DNA from: Isoetes taiwanensis
Taxonomy: Eukaryota; Streptophyta; Lycopodiopsida; Isoetales; Isoetaceae
NCBI GenBank assembly: GCA_021234155.1
Contig: JAJEKV010000002.1
Span: 38,677,841-38,741,840 of the forward strand
Direction of reading: 5' to 3'
Length of the DNA: 64,000 nt
In this document: positions 44,924 to 55,195 of the stretch, one piece after another
Layout: each line of letters opens with the position of its first letter
How positions within the stretch are numbered: the stretch's first letter is position 1
Made by a program: the position numbers and the translations under genes
Notes under the pieces: generated by a model
Told to the model about the DNA's origin: nothing
The model's database searches: none
The model's input: only the letters and a program-made list of their open reading frames with translations

Positions 44924-47900
44924 ACTTTTTCACAAAAAAAATGCCTAAAACCCATTCCAAAATACACTTTTGCTCTTATAAAATAGCAAAAGTGTATTCT
45001 GACATTTATTATCCTGAAATAGCAAATTGTATTCTGGAATAGAGTTTGCCATTCCCGAATTGCAAAAGTGTCACATTATAGCAAAACTATATTTCGAAAT
45101 ACACATTTGCGATTCTGGAATAGCAAAAGTGTATTTCAAAATATACTTTTGCTATTCCGGGGTAGCAAACTTATAAATCGACCTAAAATCAAGTCGTACT
45201 ACGTATTACAATGTCTTGCGTGTCAATGCTGTCCCATATAGAATAAGTGCAGGCAGTTTTCAAAGGTGATCGAAGGCACTGGACTGGCGACTAAAGCACG
45301 TCAAACCGGAATACAAGAGTGAGGCGCACGAATTCACCTTTTTAAGGTATCGAATTTGTTCATGGAACATTCTATGTATTCTGGAATACAGTTCGTGTTC
45401 AACTTTCTCGTATTGTATTCTGGAATAGGACTAAGGCAAGGAATTTCTTCCAAATGTTTCTGGAATAGAACCATCTTTTGCTTTCTCAAATCTTGTTGAA
45501 CATACGCACTTTAACTTGGCTTTTATGTTTAATAGTATTTGAAGATAGTGTCTAGTCCTTGCAGTTCGAGTTTAACTCCTGAAGAAAATGTTCGTCCTCC
45601 TGCATTTGTAAGTTCCCCTACTCCAGTATCTACAAGATCTTCAATTCTTTTTTATATAATGCCTAGTCTAGAATTAAACATATTGCCTACACATCTTACC
45701 TACACCTTTTGCGCCACTCCCTCTTCACATAACATACTACCCCCGCCCTTCCTTCCATCTCCCCAAACAACTCAGCCTCCTGTTCATGGGATGTCCAGTG
45801 TGGGCAGACCACCTCCACTGGTGCCAAAATGTCACAGCTATAAATTTTCTTTAAAATTTAAATAACAAGGGAAAGGATGCTTAAGACCTTATGAACCTCA
45901 TCAGAATTTTTCTGAACATGACTTTAGCTCCTTCACACCATTTAATGAAATTTCACCCTCATCACCACTTCAAACATGTATTGTCACAGATAATTATAGC
46001 AAATTTCAATCTGCTATTAGAAATATGTTTGAAGATTCTTATAATCACATAGATGCTACCACAATCTCTTACAATCCCTCCCCAATCTTCAATACTTTGC
46101 CTCTTCCTTATCCAAAAACGGCTTCACGGGCATAAGCATGCTATAACTTTTGGAACCTGCCAAAGTACCTACACTGGTACTTTAAAAATAGGTACTGTTT
46201 TCTTGTTCTTTCTATCAAGACTAATTCAAAATTTCAGAATAAAAGTCAAAAGCATATTAATGTTCAAGGTCAAGATAAAGACATGACTATTGGAGGAGGT
46301 GAAAATGAATGAACCCAATTTAACACTTATTAGTTATCGAGGCATCATATAAGTACCCAGTACCTACTGCTGGGTACTTTATTAGGTAGTTTTATGACCC
46401 CTAAATAATACTTTTTGAAGTACAGTGTAGCATGCTTATGCCCTCATGGGGTCTCTTTTCTTCTCTAAGTTTTCCACTGAGGACATAGGAGGTTACTCCT
46501 AGGGTGGAGGTTACTCCTACAGTGGATTTATCCTCGGGGAATGACGGTGACAACAAAATTGATTATATGTTCTTCAGCCAATCTTCCAAGAAATTCAAGG
46601 TTGACACTAGCTTGAGAGCATGTTCTTCTATAAGGAGGAGGAGGAGCAGAAGATGAGGAAAATTCTAAGATCTACATGTTGTTCATTGGGTTGCATTGCC
46701 AGATTTAACATGGCTAAGCTACGTGCAGTTAGAGATAACTATAACTCTATGACATTGGCTGACCAGAATGCCTACTTGGCTTATCATGTAAGACCAGACC
46801 ATCAGACCTTCTTACATTACATCAACCATGAACAAGTTTGCCCAAAATTCTTCATGGTTGTCCACCATTTGGGGGCACTAAAATGTCTCGAATATATAAA
46901 GATTGGATAAAAATCCCGCAATAGATGATCATGTGGGCGTAGAAGAGTTATAACAATGCATGTTGTACCTTGGAGGGAGAATTACTTTAGCGAGACGTGT
47001 GAAAAGTTGCCCAACAATAACATATATCATTTAATAGACAACATCACAAAGAAAGATATCTTTTAGGAATACAAGGAGATGTGCATTGGGTTTCAGCATG
47101 TCTCCTACTCACACTTCACTGGACTTTGGAAAAGTGAATTTGGTCTAGTGAAAATTCCTCGTAAACATAAGATATATGTGTGCTCAAGGTGTGCAGAATT
47201 AAAGAGTGAAAAAGAAACTGCAAAGACCGAGATTGAAAAAAGTAAGTCTAAGCTTTTATTTCTCATACTCTACTAAGATAATTACTAGGAATAAGGTTAT
47301 TTAACATGTATTGTTCAACAAAACCTTGCTAGACACCGTGACCAACAAGCAGCCGAGAGAAGAAAGCTTGCTAAGCACAGAAAAAAAGCTCTTGAACATC
47401 TACTACAGTACATGTCTGTTTTGATTGATGGTATGGACTAGAAAAAGACAACTCTACCTCATTTTCTTAATATTCCTGAAAATGTACTAGAGGATGTTTT
47501 GGAAGGTCCACCTCGTGATGGCAATGGTCTTCAAAGAAAGTTCTAAAGTGCAAAGTCTTTCTAACATATCCTAACTTGCATGGTGATCCAAACCTCACAA
47601 TTATCCCTGCGCATTGTCTATTAAATTGATCGTTCAACAAAATATGATCCGGTGCTTTGGCAGGGAAATTCAGATTTAACAGAGCTACTTTTTGTCTCCA
47701 AAATGTTATTTCTTATGTCGTATAAAATTCCTAGATGAAAACTTGTTTTACTACGCATGGGATTTAAATTTATTAATTTCCTTGAATGCGGGTATTGAAA
47801 TTCAATCTATTGAGATCTACACTTTTGAGAAAGCTCTTTGGAACGATTTTTGAGTATTGTCTCAACTGTATCCCCCATTCTAAATAATTCTCCCCCAATT

Positions 47901-49202
47901 GAGACTCTTTAATCGACAGTACTTCCTTCACAAGTGTTGTATGAGTAAGAACAATTACCACCATTGCTCTACCTGCAGCTTGACAACACTACCAGGGAGA
48001 ACAAAAATCAAACGCTCTTTGCTTATGCTCGTGGAGCTTGGAATCTTCAGGAAAGTGAAGATTGGATTTCTGCTTGTGCAGTTTTTCTGTGCGTCTTCGA
48101 AGGAAGAAGGCTTCTTGCCTTCCAAGTTTAGTTCAAATCATTGAAGACTCTTACACTTCCACACCAATAGTTAACATGAGTTTGTTTTCTCCTGACGCAT
48201 TGCTCAAGAACAAGCTGTGAACAGGTTGAAACACCACAACTAAAGATTGGAGTCCACCAGAGGTATTGCGCTTTATCAAATCCGTTCCAGATACTAGCTT
48301 TGTAGAACACGCAGAACAGCTTCCTCTAAAGCATCCAAAACAGTCAAAGGACAAGAAAAGTACCCCAATGAAATCCTTGCAAGCCATTGAATATGGAATT
48401 TCCTTGGGCTTTAAGTATTCATTGAAAAAGATCAAATGTGGTGGACAAGTTTCTTTCTAGAACAAAAGGTTGTGAACGAAAACCCGCGTCTAAGGCAGCT
48501 GCAGGAGCCTTTTCAGTAGCCTCAGATGTTTCAACAACCCCAGAATCAAGCAGGACCAAGCAATGCCATAATAGCACCTTCAGTAGAGGAAGAGGAGAAC
48601 CAGATCATGTACCTCGGACCAAAACACATGAATGAGACTCCATGTAATATCACAAAAATTGCAAAAGGTATGCTCATTGATGAAAAAGAGTGAAGGAAAG
48701 TGGAAAAAGGCCAAAAAAATGGGTTGTAGGAATGAGTTAAACCTAAAAGAAGTTCGTATACTACGTTATGACTTCAAACTAAAATCTGACACTCGTCTAT
48801 GCCAGAGGACGATCAACTTGCTTAAGAAGGCTTGTAATTATGAGGTGGAAGAAGAGAGCGATGATGACAATGCTTCATCTCTGTTGATAGTGATGAGGAA
48901 AATAACTCAAGCACTTCCTCATGTGACAGTGAAAGAAGTGAAGGTGATGAAAAAGGTATAAATGAATATGATGATGTGCTTGATCCCTCTCTCATCACTC
49001 CTCACACTTTTGCACATAACTGAGGATTAGGGAAAGACTGTAAATTTTGCATTTGAATATGAGGATTTCATCCTCAAATTTTGTAACTACTACTACTTCA
49101 ATTTCTACTTCACTTCTATTTTATATTAAAAGCTATGTTCAATAAAAGCATGAGTTCTCTCTAAAAATGCATTTCAAGTAAATCTTAATCGTGTGAAAAA
49201 GT
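44924..49202 (+). mobile_element. Decayed ~4.3 kb TIR DNA transposon with a DUF7869-like protein
   Basis: The outer ends share an inverted ACTTTTTCACA (44,924-44,934) and TGTGAAAAAGT (49,192-49,202) within a longer imperfect match. The left 500 bases are filled with palindromic TATTCTGGAATA-type subterminal repeats (CAAAAGTGTATTC and complements). The central part encodes the protein remnant listed separately. A shorter relative at 62.8-63.5 kb shares both the subterminal repeats and the right ~250 bases, but not the coding centre. This autonomous/deleted pair is the classic pattern of a cut-and-paste transposon. The right end abuts the LINE at 49,262. Confidence 0.6.
46530..48960 (+). pseudogene. 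DUF7869-type putative transposase, multiply frameshifted
   Basis: Scattered but ordered motifs in several frames: a Cys-rich start (CCSLGCIARF...LRAVRDNYNSM, 46,670-46,780); HFTGLWKSEFGLVKIPRKHK then CSRCAELK (47,110-47,210); QQAAERRKLAKHRKKALEHL and SVLIDGMD-KKTTLPHF (47,350-47,470); LPPLLYLQLDNTTRENKNQT (47,960-48,010); MLVELGIFRKVKIGFLLV (48,023-48,080); WSPPEVLRFIKSVPD (48,250-48,290) and an acidic tail (NYEVEEESDDDNASS, 48,837-48,882). The DGMD...LQLDN-RENKN arrangement is that of DUF7869 proteins, found in lower plants and animals. The two Asp motifs suggest a DDE/D-type nuclease fold (inference). At least one stop (TAG after DGMD) and two frameshifts make it dead. Confidence 0.7.
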
Positions 49203-49261
49203 GTCACTTTTGTGTAGCCAATTCTCACTTTGTGCAAAAAAGGTACTAGTTTGTTGTTGTT

Positions 49262-51480
49262 GTTGTTGTTTTTTTTTTGGGAAGGAAGGAAGGAAGATTC
49301 TTTTATCGTCCGCGGAGGCCAATCGGCCTATGGGATCCAAATTACACGGGTGCAGCAAGCCCGTTGCTACCCGGATTAAAAAACCCCCTTACGAGGGAAA
49401 AACCGTCGCAGCAACAAGCCTGCTGGCAGCTGTACAAATATACATATACACATGAATTCCCGGCACCTCAGGTAGGTGCGTGGGGACAGAGGTGAGTCCG
49501 CAGATCCAAAACCTCATGGAGGTAGGAGCCAAGGGATCGAACTGACGGCGTACTGAGTAGCTCGTGCAGTGGCAGACCAGATCGCACCAAGAGGGCGTAG
49601 CGAGCCCGAATCTGACTATAGGCTGGACAGCTCTGGAAGGCATGGCTTTCATCCTCAACAACCCCCAGCGGGCAACACTGACAAAGCCTGTCCTGGCGCG
49701 GCTCTCCAATCCACCGACCCGTCTCAAGCCGAAGATGGTGGGCCCCTGTTCGAATGGACGCGATGATCTTGCCCTTCTTCATGGGCAACTGAGAATGCAG
49801 GTAGAGCTGTGGGCCTCGAACCAGGGTTTATGTGCTGTTTGTAGTGTGCCATCTTTACCTGTTCCAGAGCATTGTGGTCCCAGAGCTTCCCCAGGAAACA
49901 AGAGTCCAAGTACCCCCTCAGCCTATCCCGGCCGGCGTCTGTGTGCACCTGGACGCACCTATGTGCCTCTACGTTCCAGCGCGCCAGCCATTGGGCTCTC
50001 TTGTCCTTCCAACAAGCCCTGAGTCGTTGCGGGCTCAGTGCCACAGCGTAAGTGCAGGAGCCGAGTGTCGCCCATGCTGGCTACCTTCTGGAAATAAACA
50101 ATGTGTCTATCGAGGGCCGCATGCTGCAGGGGCATGAATCCTGTCTCCTGCAACAAGATCTGATATGGAACTGAGGGCTTGACCCCAAGTGCCCGCGTCA
50201 AAAATGCCTTCTGGACCTGCTCCAAGTCGTCCCAAGTCGCCAAAGACACCACTGGGCCCCACACCTCGACCCCATATAGAAGAACTGGCTCCACCAGTGC
50301 CCGGAACAAATGTGACTGGTGGCCCCAGTCATACAGCTCTGCCTTGTGACTATTGCTTTGCATTGCGTACATCGTCTTCCAACCTGCGGTCACCCGAAGG
50401 CGAATAGATGCATCCCAATAAATTGAGGACGGAAATTCCACCTTCAGGTACTTGTAGCTGGGTGTGACCTCTACCATCTGCCCCTGATAAGTGAGCGCCG
50501 GAGGTGCTGGATGACGTGAGGAGGATATGAGGACCACCTTAGTCTTGGCCAGGTTGACACGCATATCCGTCACTTGGCAAAATGTGTCTAGGGCATCTAG
50601 GTGTGCCTGCATGCCCTCTGGTGTATGGGCCAAGAGGTCCACATCATCCGCATAGATGAGCTGCCGGATGACCTGGTGCAAGGGCTGTATACCATCCCCC
50701 CCATTGGCAGCAAGCCAGGCTTCCAACTGGTCAATGTAAAGTCCAAAGAGTGTGGGTGAGAGAGGACAACCTTGCCTAACTCCAATGTTGTTGGCAAATG
50801 ACTGTCCTTCCGGTTGCATGCGGCCTGTGCAGCTCTCGTACAGTCTGTACACTGCGTTCTGCAGATCCACAGGGAGCCCCAGATGGTGCAATCTCGCCCA
50901 CAACTTTTCCCGGGGTACCATGTTGAAAGCTTTTGCAAAGTCCACAAAACAGCAGTACAGGTCCTCCCGACGGTTCCTGCTGTCCTCGACCAGGGTCCTG
51001 AGTGTGAAGATGTGATAAATGGTCGAATGTCGGGGTCGGAAGCCTGCCTGGGTAAGTGCCCTGATTTCCGTTGCCTCTGCCCAGCTGGTTACCTGCTATT
51101 CGAGAATGCCCGCCAACAGCTTGGCAAACACTGAGCTGACCATGATGGTTCGGTAATTGGCTGGACAGTGTGGGTCCCCTGCCTTGTAGATCGGAACAAC
51201 CCTGCCTGTGGTCCATGACCGGGGAAAACCCTCTTGCAGCGCCCTGTTGAACAGTGCAGCAAGGACGGGCACCATGGGCTGTCCTGCCCACTTGAGCAAC
51301 TCCGCTTGCAGGCCGTCTAAGTCTGCTGCAAGACAGTCCCCACGGGTTGGGATAGCCCTCCTGTAAATTCTCAGCTCCCTGCTTCTGTCTGGGACCATTG
51401 GTGCAAAGCTCTTGATCCGGCTCTTGTCCGTGAATTCAGGGAGCAGGCTCAGCAGCCCACGCCCACGGGCATGGTCCCCT
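49262..51480 (-). mobile_element. 5'-truncated LINE (non-LTR retrotransposon)
   Basis: The 3' end at 49,262-49,279 reads on the minus strand as an A-run followed by (CAA)n, a typical LINE tail, only 60 bases from the DNA transposon end. Coding reaches up to about 51,480, where it stops abruptly against the plus-strand LTR-element fragment, so the endonuclease half is missing. Confidence 0.85.
49389..51470 (-). pseudogene. LINE ORF2 remnant: reverse transcriptase and C-terminal zinc knuckle
   Basis: The upper frame (51,470 down to 51,099) holds GLQAELLKWAGQPMVPVLAA, VVPIYKAGDPHCPANYRTI and LAGILE. A TAG at 51,096 interrupts and the same frame then continues: RPRHSTIYHIFTLR, CCFVDFAKAFNMVPREKLW, GVRQGCPLSPTLFGLYIDQL and the catalytic IYADDVDLLAHT. 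After the palm, SYKYLKVEFP and KLYDWGHQSHLFRALVEPVL are typical of plant/algal-type LINEs. The C-terminal end, in shifted frames at 49,788-49,468, carries a CQCCPLG...ESHAFQSC knuckle. RT active-site residues survive, but stop and frameshifts abolish function. Related to, but distinct from, the LINE at 60.1-62.4 kb. Confidence 0.9.
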
Positions 51481-52168
51481 CTCCCTATGCTTCCCTGGGT
51501 GTCCCTCCACGCCCCAGGTTCCTCACCTCTGATTGGCGTCTCCCCTTTTGGACCAAGGTCATGGATGGCCATGCTGGATGGACTCCGCCTCAGATCTCGA
51601 CGGATCTCCGGTGGGATCCCCGTTTTGTACGCCGCTCCAATTGGGAGGATGGTGCCACCCTTGATAACACTACTAATTGGATCTATATTCCCAATGAGCG
51701 TGGTTGGCAACGCCCTGATGATGCTCTTCATGGTCTTGACACCTTCTTGCAGAATGCCGCCACCTCACCAGATCCTTCAGTACACCGTCAAGCAGGTTTC
51801 TGTGCTGCTCTCAAATGCATCCTGGTCAGCTCTTTAAATCGGCAGCGTCCCATCTTTTACTGCAATCCGAATGCCAGCGTCAGTGCCTTTGGTCTCCAGA
51901 CCTGCCTTCTCATGGAGTGCCAGTTTGTTTCTTCTGAAGCCCATGCTGCCCTTGAAGACATGGTGCGCTCTCATTTTCTCATTGACGCCGATCCTGCCCT
52001 TGGGCTCAACACTCCTCCTGCTCTTCAAATACGCCAGGATCTCATTGGCACTTACCATAATGGTGCCCGTCCTCACTCCCGTGAGGATCACTTTCAGACT
52101 GATGGCTTCCCGCCCTCAGAGACACTCCCTCCTTTTCTTCACCCGGAGTGTCGTTTGGTGGGGGGGAG
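51471..52168 (+). CDS. Unknown ORF at the 3' end of an LTR retrotransposon fragment
   Basis: An open frame of about 230 codons runs from 51,471 up to the polypurine tract and on into the LTR. It includes LTSDWRLPFWTKVMDGHAGW, NWIYIPNERGWQRPDDAL, CNPNASVSAFGLQTCLLMEC and LIGTYHNGARPHSREDHF. It shows none of the RNase H or integrase motifs normally found next to a 3' LTR. It may be an additional 3' ORF or the body of a non-autonomous element. The true start lies left of the breakpoint with the LINE and is lost. No family is recognised. Confidence 0.4.
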
Positions 52169-52680
52169 TGTTAGTCCTGTGCCTCCTGGTACAGGACTAT
52201 TCATGCATACGACGGACCAAGTCAAGTCCAAGGATCCACAGAGGCACGGGTCATTGGTCGTCCAAGGCCAGCCAGAAGACCAAGCAGCGGACCACGCGGT
52301 CAAAGCCTGGAGTACGCTACCAAGAGGCGCAGCGACAAGTGATGACCCCAATCACACGCTGCGTCGGCTGTCGGCGTGGTTCTAGGCACTTCAAGAGGCA
52401 CCGCCAACATTCCTGCAAATCAGGCCTCCTTCCAGGAGTCGGCACCGAGATCAGTCAGAGTGTCTATATTGGGCCCAAGGCCATTGTACTATATATATGA
52501 GTAGAGCTAGCACATGAGTTTTAGATGAGTTTTGAGTCTTGTCTCATTTGGTCTTCTCTCGACATATAGAGCTCATGTATGTTCATCATTGATATCAAGG
52601 AAGCTTATCATTTTCCCCTCATTGTTCTCTTTTGTTCTGTTTTCTTCTTCTTGTTCTCTTCTTGCAAATCTCGCGTGACA
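52169..52680 (+). repeat. LTR (3' end of a truncated LTR retrotransposon)
   Basis: The polypurine tract GTGGGGGGGAG (52,158-52,168) is followed by TGTTAGTCCTG..., a TATA box (ACTATATATATGAG, about 52,487) and a CT-rich downstream stretch, ending GCGTGACA at 52,680. A TG...CA LTR of 512 bases on the plus strand. No partner LTR or primer site was found in the window, so only the 3' end of the element remains. Confidence 0.75.
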
Positions 52681-53431
52681 TAGTCCCCCGGATTCTCCTG
52701 TTAGATCCACGGGTCCTCACAGAGGGCTGTCTTGCAGGAGTTCCCGAACCCAGACCCCAAACAATTTGTACTTCATTCCGACCTGCATGCATAAAGATTA
52801 AGAAAGAAAGCAACAAAAAAACAAGAAAACAATGCATTACCTAAATCTGAAGTCGCATTCCTGCCAGATAATGTTTCAAGTGCATTCCGACCTGCATGCA
52901 CAAAAAAATTAGAAAAAAAAAGAAACAAAGAACAAAAAAACAATGAATACTTATACTTGGAGTCGCCTTGTGGCTGGAAGATCCATGAATAACTTCCATT
53001 CTACCTGGAAAGTTAAAAACAAACATAAACATTAGATAAAGATTCAATAAACTTGAAAAAAAATCACTGATTAACTGCACTAGAACCTCCAAATCCGATC
53101 AAAGACGGCTGGCCGCCTTGAAAACTAACTACTGAAGCATCAAAACAAGAAATGAAGCACCAAAACAACAAAGGTAAGAACTTCCCGGTACCGCTCTTTC
53201 TGAATTTTGTTCTCTGAGAACCAACTCATTTTCTAGTTTCGTTATTTGCAATTGATAGGTAAACAGGGATGCTTGAGTAGAGATAGTTTTCCGTTCCTAG
53301 CATATGGTGCTATAATGCAATCATTGGCTCATTATATGTGCATAGTTTTGACTAAATATCCCAAGTTATATATCCTGTCTATCTTAAGTTATTTTGAGAA
53401 TAGAATAGAATAAAATATTATTTATCGTCCA
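52681..53431. other. Gene-free stretch with a direct repeat
   Basis: CATTCCGACCTGCATGCA occurs at about 52,774 and 52,883, each followed by an A-rich run and then AACAATG(C/A)AT, so a unit of about 110 bases is duplicated. No coding sequence. The left end of the FOLD/M16 duplication begins at 53,432. Confidence 0.5.
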
Positions 53432-54469
53432 TAGTTCAATGTTTAGAAAATTACACAAGGAAATTCATTGTCATAAGGAATAGACCAGCCACCAAAGTTA
53501 TTTAATTATCATAAGGAATAATCATTCATTTCATTATCACAAGGAATAATCACAAGGAATTTTGGTTGAGAATCATTATCACATGGAATAGACCAGCTAG
53601 CAAAATATTTTGTTGCCATTCTTTCAACATCATGTGGATCTATATCCTCAACAATTGCACATGTGAGGTTACAAGGTGTGTAGTTTTCTCCAAAGAAGTC
53701 CTGCACTTCTCTTCTCCTAATTCCTTGGAAATCATCAGGATATCCAATGACAGGTCATTTTCCAAACGGATCATATATCATCCCACAAAGGGTGCTGCAA
53801 GTGTTGAATCTGTTGTTTCTGATTGTAGCTTTGCCAAGTCCACAACATTTTGGAGCAGCATAGTGATAGCAATGGTCATGGGCCCCAACACCACCAGGAA
53901 CAGGTGTTATCTATCCTGCCACATCTTTTACTTCATTAAAATCTACGTCACCAACTTTTCTATATCCCAACTTCTTGCTTGGATCAGTCACTATATTTGT
54001 CCCCACATCAATTACTGCTGCATCTGGTTAATCCAGTCTTGTTTTATCTGAAAGTCAGAATATCAAAAGTTACAATCTTTGGCATCACAAGTTCCTCCAA
54101 AAACTTTTATTACCATTTGTGCTTGACCAGCAACAGCTATTACAATATTTGCATTTTTCACAATACTCTGTGGTTCAACAGTTCGAGAATGCACAATAGT
54201 GACAGTTGCATCTAGCTTATTTAAAAGCATTGCCACTGGGAGACCGACAATGTTGCTTCTTCCAACCAGTACTGCATGCTTTCTAGAAATTTTGATCCCA
54301 CTTCTTTCCAGAAGCTCTATGCATCCCTATAATAATTAACCTAAAACAAGAACAATATAAGATGTCCATGATAACAAATATATAGCTTCAGAAAATGGGG
54401 CGTGTAATTTGTTCCAGCTCATACAGATCGCACTATAAATCCCTTACAAGGATTTCATTAATGCTTTCA
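53432..54469 (-). pseudogene. FOLD / M16-peptidase chimeric pseudogene, left copy
   Basis: On the minus strand a methylenetetrahydrofolate dehydrogenase/cyclohydrolase (FOLD) part comes first: GRSNIVGLPVAMLLNKLDAT, VTIVHSRTVEPQSIVK and IVIAAAGQAQMVIK. After a gap that looks like a retained intron, it continues with AAVIDVGTNI, KVGDVDFNEVKDVAG and ITPVPGGVG. It runs without a break into an M16 zinc-peptidase piece: GYPDDFQGIRRREVQDFFGE then NLTCAIVEDIDPHDVERMAT and KYFASW. FOLD supplies one-carbon folates; the M16 enzymes cut peptides. The two are unrelated, so this is a chimera. Stops (for example after VKDVAG) and frameshifts abound. The M16 active-site HxxEH region is absent. The right end joins retrotransposon gag-leader sequence at 54,470. 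Confidence 0.8.
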
Positions 54470-54521
54470 TTGAAGCTCCAAATTTTTGCTAGACATTGCA
54501 ACCTGAAAGCTCTGATACCAA
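54470..54521 (-). other. Second primer site and gag start outside the left LTR
   Basis: TGGTATCAGAGC (54,509-54,520) and ATGTCTAGCAAAAATTTGGA lie on the far side of the left LTR and match the leader at 57,983-58,033 with a short change. They then fuse to the FOLD pseudogene at the shared word GAAAGC. This is the leader of another copia copy sharing this LTR. Confidence 0.8.
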
Positions 54522-55195
54522 TGATGTAATTATAGCCCAAATCTAGAAGAATTAACAATCTAAGAAGTAATTATGACTTATTCAATCACACTTCTTACAA
54601 CTTAGATACAACTAAACTTTAGATCAAAAATACGAGAGCCCGGACATTCATCCTTTGATGAATCCGCATCCGATCATCTGAGTGTACTTCAAACAATCAT
54701 TGCTGCTCCTTTATATTAGCTTAAGCGGCACCGACTCACAAGGAAGCGGCTCCATATTTCCAGTCGTCGGTCATAGACATACTATTCTCAATTTTCCCAA
54801 ATATCCCATAGGCGTAAAATAAACCTCTGAACCATTGAAACCTAACTAGGTTTCCTTGCGTATAATTTTCACCGCTTTTTTTATACGTCGAAAATATACA
54901 TGGGCGCTGTTAGCGGAATACGCCTTTTAAATTTGATTCTGAGCATCACAAATGCAAGCAGCGGCCATTTTCTATTTTCGTGCTTTTTACTTGCATTCAC
55001 TGCCACTGCTTCTCATGAATGCTCATATGACTCATAACCTATTGCCACTGCTTCTCATAGGCTAGAGCTTGCTCACATTTCAAGACTTATATGCTGAAAA
55101 CTCATATAGAGGATCAACTGATAATGTCAGAGCAAACTCAGTTATTGCATGAATCAATTGAGAAATACTATTATAATATGAACAAAACCCCTTCA
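54522..55195 (-). repeat. Copia LTR, left (3')
   Basis: Starts TGATGTAATTATAG and ends AACAAAACCCCTTCA. It nearly matches the right LTR, with small indels. It contains the GGGCGCTGTTAGCGG...ATACGCC block at about 54,902-54,923, which resembles the Ty3 leader hairpin. Confidence 0.95.
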
